Of a stretch of DNA of 44,727 nt, positions 40,730 through 44,727 are shown piece by piece; the stretch's first letter is position 1, and every line of letters begins with the position of its first letter. The stretch comes from UMGS1052 sp045532035 (GTDB lineage Bacteria; Bacillota; Clostridia; Oscillospirales; CAG-382): positions 1-44,727 of the forward strand of contig JAZSFD010000130.1 in assembly GCA_045532035.1 (NCBI GenBank), given 5' to 3'. The position numbers and the translations under genes were made by a program. Below the pieces are notes generated by a model. That model saw only the letters and a list, made by a program, of their open reading frames with translations, searched no databases and was not told the origin of the DNA.

Positions 40730-42234
40730 TTTGATTCTCCTTTTCCCAAAGAGCTTACAGCGTTATAAAGATCCTTATATCTTTCATACCGCAAAGCATA
40801 TTTCTTTGCTCTTTCGATATCGAGGGAATATTCCTCTGATACCGCCGAAAGGCTTGAGATCGCCTGCGAAAGATCAGAGTATATTCCGCAGCTTGTACCC
40901 GCCAGCGCCGCAGTTCCGGCAGCGACAACTTCCTTGCAGGTCATGGCACAGATCTTTGTGTTGAGAATGTCGGCTTTTATCTGAAGCCAGACCTTCGAGG
41001 ATGCACCTCCGCCTGTGGCTCTTATTTCTTTCACTTCTCCGATAAAGCTCTTGAGAGTATTGAAATTCAGAAGGATCTCATAAGATGTGCCCTCCATAAG
41101 AGCTTTGTAAAGATCATATTTTGTAGTCTCAAGGGTGATGCCCACAAATGCCGCCTTGGAAGAAGTATCCATGTAGGGTGTTGCCGCTCCTGCAAAATGC
41201 GGAAGAATAAGAATTTCTGTGGGTTCGGAGGATACTTGCGAATCAAGATATGCATAGACATTCACGCCGTTTTCCCGGCATTTTTCGTATTCATCCGCTG
41301 CAAGATTGTCGCGAAACCACTTGAGAGTAGCGCCTCCGGTAAAGGACAGTGCATAGCAGGCATATTTTCCGTTTATAAAAGGTACGACAGAATATCCGCC
41401 GTCATAAACCGAAAGGTCCTGAGGGATCTCATCAAGTACGACGGGAATACACTCTACAGTGCCGGTTCCGTCCATGGCAATTCCCTTTTCGAAAACGCCT
41501 GCTCCGAGCATTGCCGCCACCTGGTCGTGGCAGCCGTTGATAATACTTATATCATATTCGATTCCGAGCTGTACTTTGAGGTCATACGACAGCTTTCCTG
41601 CAAAGCTACCTGCCTCGCAAGGCTGCGACATGAGCGCCACATCAACACCTGCGGCATCAAAAATCTCACAGCTCCACTCTTTTTTTGCTATATCAAAAGC
41701 ACCGGTGCGCGCCGCAAGAGAAAAGTCTATCTGCCTTTTTCCGCAAAGAGTATATACAATAAAATCCTCGCCGAGAAGTATTTTTTTGCACTTCGCATAC
41801 GCCTCGGGCTTTTCGTCCTTAAGCCACATCAACTTCGAAATGCTGTACATTTCATTGGGCTTTACACCCGTAAGAAGTGTCATTTTTTCGGTACCGACAA
41901 TACTTTCAAGTCGTCGGCACTGCTCTTTACCGCGAGGGTCTGTGTAGAGCATAGACGGAGCAAGGACATTGTCATTCTCATCAAGCATTGCAAAGGTCTC
42001 ACCAAAGCTTGTAACTCCGAGGGCTTCTATCCGATATTCCTGTGCCGCATCGGCAAGGAGAGAAAGAACGCCTTTTTTTACATCGCAAAAATCAATCTCG
42101 TGAAGTCCGCCTGTGTGGGATGCGTCATATTCTGTGTAATATGTTTTTACATTCGCTCCCGATTCATCAAAAACCGCAATTTTGCAGCCTGTTGTGCCGA
42201 CATCAAGACCTGCGACATATTTTTTATCAGTCAT
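40726..42234 (-). CDS. FGGY-family carbohydrate kinase (xylulokinase-like)
   Basis: A 502-residue sugar kinase. The N-terminal phosphate loop is VAGLDVGTTGCKIAVFDESG. IINGCHDQVAAMLGAG carries the catalytic Asp, and MDGTGTVECIPVV with LSFTGGATLKWFRDN and IRATGGGASSKVWLQI are ATP-binding elements. The substrate is likely the ketose produced by the isomerase; xylulose, fuculose, rhamnulose or another ketose cannot be told apart from sequence alone. GGTGAG precedes the ATG, which overlaps the isomerase end by eight bases. Confidence 0.92.
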   Translation of the reverse strand: MTDKKYVAGLDVGTTGCKIAVFDESGANVKTYYTEYDASHTGGLHEIDFCDVKKGVLSLLADAAQEYRIEALGVTSFGETFAMLDENDNVLAPSMLYTDPRGKEQCRRLESIVGTEKMTLLTGVKPNEMYSISKLMWLKDEKPEAYAKCKKILLGEDFIVYTLCGKRQIDFSLAARTGAFDIAKKEWSCEIFDAAGVDVALMSQPCEAGSFAGKLSYDLKVQLGIEYDISIINGCHDQVAAMLGAGVFEKGIAMDGTGTVECIPVVLDEIPQDLSVYDGGYSVVPFINGKYACYALSFTGGATLKWFRDNLAADEYEKCRENGVNVYAYLDSQVSSEPTEILILPHFAGAATPYMDTSSKAAFVGITLETTKYDLYKALMEGTSYEILLNFNTLKSFIGEVKEIRATGGGASSKVWLQIKADILNTKICAMTCKEVVAAGTAALAGTSCGIYSDLSQAISSLSAVSEEYSLDIERAKKYALRYERYKDLYNAVSSLGKGESK

Positions 42235-43630
42235 CGATGCTCACCACATCATAGCCGAGGTAATACTTGAATGCTTCTTCGAGGATATCCTTCACATGAC
42301 CCATCGAAACTGTTGTGTGATGCTTAAATCCTCCACGGGCAAGCTTTATGAGTTTTTTCTGGAGTCCGCCGATCTTTGCAACACCGCCGCAACCGAAGAA
42401 TTCTTTTTCGATATCGTCATCGGTAAACTCACCCTCGCTGAAATAGATGGTGATTTTGCCGTCCTCTGTCTTACAGTTGGAATAGGTCATCGGGAATGCA
42501 GCGATCCTGCCCTCGTTGGTTCCCCAACCGCTTCCGGGATCGGTCTTATCAAACATCTTGTGTGAAGTCACCTGTCCCTTGCCTGCCATAAGCTTCTGGG
42601 CTGTTGAGCCGCAATGGAAGAGGATAACCTTGTCGGGATCGTCGCCATAGTTGTTGTTCCAGTCAAGGCAGGCAGAAGGGGTCTGTGTTGCAAGAGAAAG
42701 GGCACGCATAGTAATTGCCGAGCACATATCTATCTCGCAGGAAGCTGTGATTCCGCGGTCGTTGAGCTCACTGAGAAGAACACAGGGGCAAACACGAAGA
42801 TATGTTTCCATTTCATTCCAGCAACGAAGAGCAATGGCGTCAAGATGATATTTTTCGATGTATTCATCGATAACTACGCTGATCTTTGACAGCATGAGCT
42901 TCTTGTCTTCGGGAACTTTTGTGAAGTCGGTATAGTTTTCAAGAGCAGCTTTTTTTGCAAGCACCTTTTCGTCGTCATCCCTCTTGGCTCTAACAAATTC
43001 AAAGAGCTCCGAAAGGTCAAAGGATTCAACATTGATGCCATGTCTTTGCATAGTGATCTCGTCAAAACGAACCGTCTTGAAGGCAGTGGTTCTTGCACCT
43101 ATACAACCGATGGTAAAGCGTTTCATTCCGTTGACAACACGACAGATAGCCGCAAAATCATGAAGATTTTTTGCAAATTCGGGAGTCAGCGGATCGACCA
43201 CATGAGGAGGCATTACCGTGAAAGGAACCTTGTACTGGCAGAAAACATCGGTGACGGAGAATTTTCCGCAATAGGCGTCGCGTCTGTTTTTGAAATCCAT
43301 CTTGCCGATCTCGTCGTGATATGCCTGCATAAGTATCGGGACGCCTGCATCCTGCAATGCGGCGATTGCTCCGTTTTCATCGATAAAAATGGGCATACAG
43401 AGGATAACGCCATCATATTCACCCTCATGGGATTTCAGCCATTTTGCATTTGCTCTTCCCTCGTCGCGGGTCTCGACAGCGCCGTAACGGGTAGCGTCCT
43501 CGTCCATCATGATATAGTCATAGCCTGCATCTGTCACTGCTTTTGCCATATCAACTCTCGCTCCCTTTATGAGCTCGGCAGGCATAAAGCCTCGGTTTCC
43601 GAAAAATAATGCAAAGGTATGTTTTTTCAT
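42227..43630 (-). CDS. L-fucose/L-arabinose isomerase-family protein
   Basis: A 467-residue isomerase of the FucI/AraA fold. Likely Mn2+ ligands are Glu in LRCWNEMETYL, Asp in SCEIDMCSAITMRAL and His in RGGFKHHTTVSMGH near the C-terminus. It is shorter than FucI (about 590) and close to AraA (about 500). It should convert an aldose to the ketose phosphorylated by the FGGY kinase. First gene of the operon; GGAGGA precedes the ATG. It is divergent from the PocR-AraC regulator. Substrate is unassigned. Confidence 0.87.
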   Translation of the reverse strand: MKKHTFALFFGNRGFMPAELIKGARVDMAKAVTDAGYDYIMMDEDATRYGAVETRDEGRANAKWLKSHEGEYDGVILCMPIFIDENGAIAALQDAGVPILMQAYHDEIGKMDFKNRRDAYCGKFSVTDVFCQYKVPFTVMPPHVVDPLTPEFAKNLHDFAAICRVVNGMKRFTIGCIGARTTAFKTVRFDEITMQRHGINVESFDLSELFEFVRAKRDDDEKVLAKKAALENYTDFTKVPEDKKLMLSKISVVIDEYIEKYHLDAIALRCWNEMETYLRVCPCVLLSELNDRGITASCEIDMCSAITMRALSLATQTPSACLDWNNNYGDDPDKVILFHCGSTAQKLMAGKGQVTSHKMFDKTDPGSGWGTNEGRIAAFPMTYSNCKTEDGKITIYFSEGEFTDDDIEKEFFGCGGVAKIGGLQKKLIKLARGGFKHHTTVSMGHVKDILEEAFKYYLGYDVVSIDD

Positions 43631-43680
43631 GATAGAATCCTCCGATTTTTTATTTTCATATTGATTTTATCATATTTAGC

Positions 43681-43708
43681 ATTATAATAATAGATAAATT
43701 CATTTCAA
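43681..43708 (-). promoter_or_regulatory. Promoter of the isomerase operon
   Basis: Leftward TTGAAA (43708-43703), 16 bp, TATAAT (43686-43681), about 50 bases before the isomerase ATG in the gap shared with the PocR-AraC gene. No clear direct repeats are seen. Confidence 0.6.
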
Positions 43709-43743
43709 AATATGTAAATTTGTACAGATGGGACGGATAAATT

Positions 43744-44577
43744 TTGAATATTAAATACAATATAAAAGAACTTCAGGGAATCATGCGCTCTTTTTATGAG
43801 CTGACCGGAATACGCTTCATTCTCTTTGATGCCGGCTGCAACAAGATCATCTCATATCCAGAAAACGAGTGCGCTTTCTGCGAGGCGATGAGAAAATACC
43901 CCGCCACGTCCCGTAAATGTGCCATCAGCGACAGAAAAGCCTTCAAGGTCTGCCGCGAAAAAGACGGCCCTTTTCTCTACAAATGTCACGCGGGACTTGT
44001 GGAAGCCTCCCTTGCCCTCAAGGAGAACGACAGAGTTGTCGGATATCTTATGTTCGGTCAGATGACCGACAACAGCGAGAAAGAAGATGTTGCAAAGGAG
44101 CTGATAAAATACTGTGCCGACTACGGCATTCCGAAAACCGATGTAATACACTGCATCGAAGAAATCAAATATACCGACAACAAGAGGATCCTTGCCGCTG
44201 CAAAAATACTTGAAGCCTGTATGAGCTACATCATGCTGAAGGAGCTGATTACACCTGAAAACGACAGGATATTTCTTGAGGCAAAGGAATATATTGAAGA
44301 ACATCTTTCGGAATCGCTTGAGATATACGGCATCTGTGCCCACCTTGGTATCAGCCGCACAAAGCTTTATGAGATATTCAGAAAAGAGGCAAATCTCGGG
44401 GTTTCGGAATACATAAGAAAAAGGCGTATGCACAAAGCAAAAAAGTTGCTTAAAAACACAAAGAATCCGGTGTGGGAGATAGCTCTTGAGGTTGGGTTTG
44501 ATGATTACACCTACTTCAGCCGCGTTTTCAAGACAGCATACGGAAAATCTCCGCGCGAAATGCGAAAGAACGATTAA
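43744..44577 (+). CDS. PocR-domain AraC-family transcriptional regulator
   Basis: A 277-residue regulator. The N-terminal PocR domain has LQGIMRSFYELTGIRFILFD and the Cys set C43, C46, C59, C70 and C81 (CAFCEAM; SRKCAISD; YKCHAGLVEA). The C-terminus has two AraC helix-turn-helix units (IYGICAHLGISRTKLYEIF; VWEIALEVGFDDYTYFSRVF). A TTG start is used because the PocR domain begins before the first internal ATG at 43783; GGGA and GGA lie upstream. PocR domains are thought to bind small hydrocarbon or sugar derivatives. It probably activates the divergent isomerase-kinase-aldolase operon. Confidence 0.9.
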   Translation: MNIKYNIKELQGIMRSFYELTGIRFILFDAGCNKIISYPENECAFCEAMRKYPATSRKCAISDRKAFKVCREKDGPFLYKCHAGLVEASLALKENDRVVGYLMFGQMTDNSEKEDVAKELIKYCADYGIPKTDVIHCIEEIKYTDNKRILAAAKILEACMSYIMLKELITPENDRIFLEAKEYIEEHLSESLEIYGICAHLGISRTKLYEIFRKEANLGVSEYIRKRRMHKAKKLLKNTKNPVWEIALEVGFDDYTYFSRVFKTAYGKSPREMRKND

Positions 44578-44579
44578 AA

Positions 44580-44601
44580 AAAGAGGGCTCTTGCCCTCTT
44601 T
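44580..44601 (+). terminator. Terminator after the PocR-AraC gene
   Basis: A 9-bp stem AAAGAGGGC/GCCCTCTTT with a TCTT tetraloop lies 3 bases after the stop. The U-run is short. Confidence 0.75.
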
Positions 44602-44612
44602 CAGACTACTGA

Positions 44613-44651
44613 CAAACCCACCTCTTTTCAACAATAGGTGGGTTTGATTTT
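44613..44651 (+). terminator. Second hairpin with T-run
   Basis: An 11-bp perfect stem CAAACCCACCT/AGGTGGGTTTG (44613-44623 and 44636-44646) with a 12-base loop is followed by ATTTTT. It is a tandem terminator, or part of an element continuing beyond the window. The remaining bases to 44727 show no gene I can support. Confidence 0.7.
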
Positions 44652-44727
44652 TGGGAAAAAGAAAAAAGAACAGAAGAGAGCCATAGCAATCTTCTTCATA
44701 TTTTACACAGCTACGATAAGCAGACAT

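Noticed and set aside
41197..42270. 357-codon open frame antisense to the FGGY kinase
   Set aside because: Composition (Cys/Phe/His-rich) and lack of motifs mark it as a shadow of the kinase, whose catalytic motifs are clear.
43852..44727. Long open frame antisense to the PocR-AraC gene, entering from the right edge
   Set aside because: It has no ribosome site or recognisable domain and mirrors the strongly supported PocR-AraC coding frame.
1..44727. CRISPR arrays, transposases, prophage genes, rRNA or tRNA genes
   Set aside because: No regularly spaced repeats, transposase or integrase motifs, or rRNA/tRNA signatures were found on either strand by reading.

Overview
The window looks like chromosome from an anaerobic, low-to-mid GC Clostridia-type Bacillota, most likely an uncultured gut or rumen species of the Oscillospirales kind. 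That placement is inference. It rests on strong AAGGAG/GGAGG ribosome sites, sigma-A promoters, a rubrerythrin with two rubredoxin domains, a preQ1 riboswitch ahead of queT, a c-di-GMP-I riboswitch, and a high density of sugar-catabolism enzymes with AraC regulators.

Layout. (1) 1-7961 is a carbohydrate-use region. An AraC regulator (4755-5531) faces a leftward operon with a dehydroquinase-like class I aldolase, two MDR dehydrogenases and a Gfo/Idh/MocA oxidoreductase. A separately promoted GH106-like glycosidase runs off the left edge, and a GNAT protein and a GH36-like glycosidase lie to the right. (2) 8006-12561 is a leftward cluster (FliB-like methylase, phosphodiesterase-type hydrolase, an MBL-fold gene with an in-frame stop, an unknown gene) plus a frameshifted Gfo/Idh/MocA gene. 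(3) 12619-16000 is an XRE regulator and a polar amino-acid ABC transporter whose permease carries an extra extracytoplasmic domain. (4) 16292-26415 is mostly housekeeping: amidase-SH3 protein, preQ1 riboswitch-queT, a small Cys-rich protein, MATE pump, MBL hydrolase, thiI, pncC, a methyltransferase, an acyltransferase, a hydrolase with a probable frameshift, and rubrerythrin.

(5) 26682-38906 is the most interesting part and is visibly more AT-rich than its flanks. A CACHE-GGDEF diguanylate cyclase is followed by a consensus promoter, a c-di-GMP-I riboswitch with a terminator platform, and a seven-gene operon: VTC-domain protein, DUF4956 membrane protein, CotH kinase, membrane-anchored glycosidase, membrane HEAT-repeat protein, processive GT2 synthase, and an EAL phosphodiesterase with a substrate-binding-type sensor. 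I read it as a c-di-GMP-controlled surface-polymer system in which the nucleotide's synthesis, sensing and degradation are genetically packaged with the synthase.

(6) 38905-44577 is a sugar operon: an isomerase of the fucose/arabinose type, an FGGY kinase, a DUF4432 mutarotase-like protein and a frameshifted class II aldolase. It is divergent from a PocR-AraC regulator.

Four genes carry a single disabling lesion (one in-frame TGA, three apparent one-base losses in short runs). Either the assembly has residual indels or these accessory genes are decaying; the sequence alone cannot decide.
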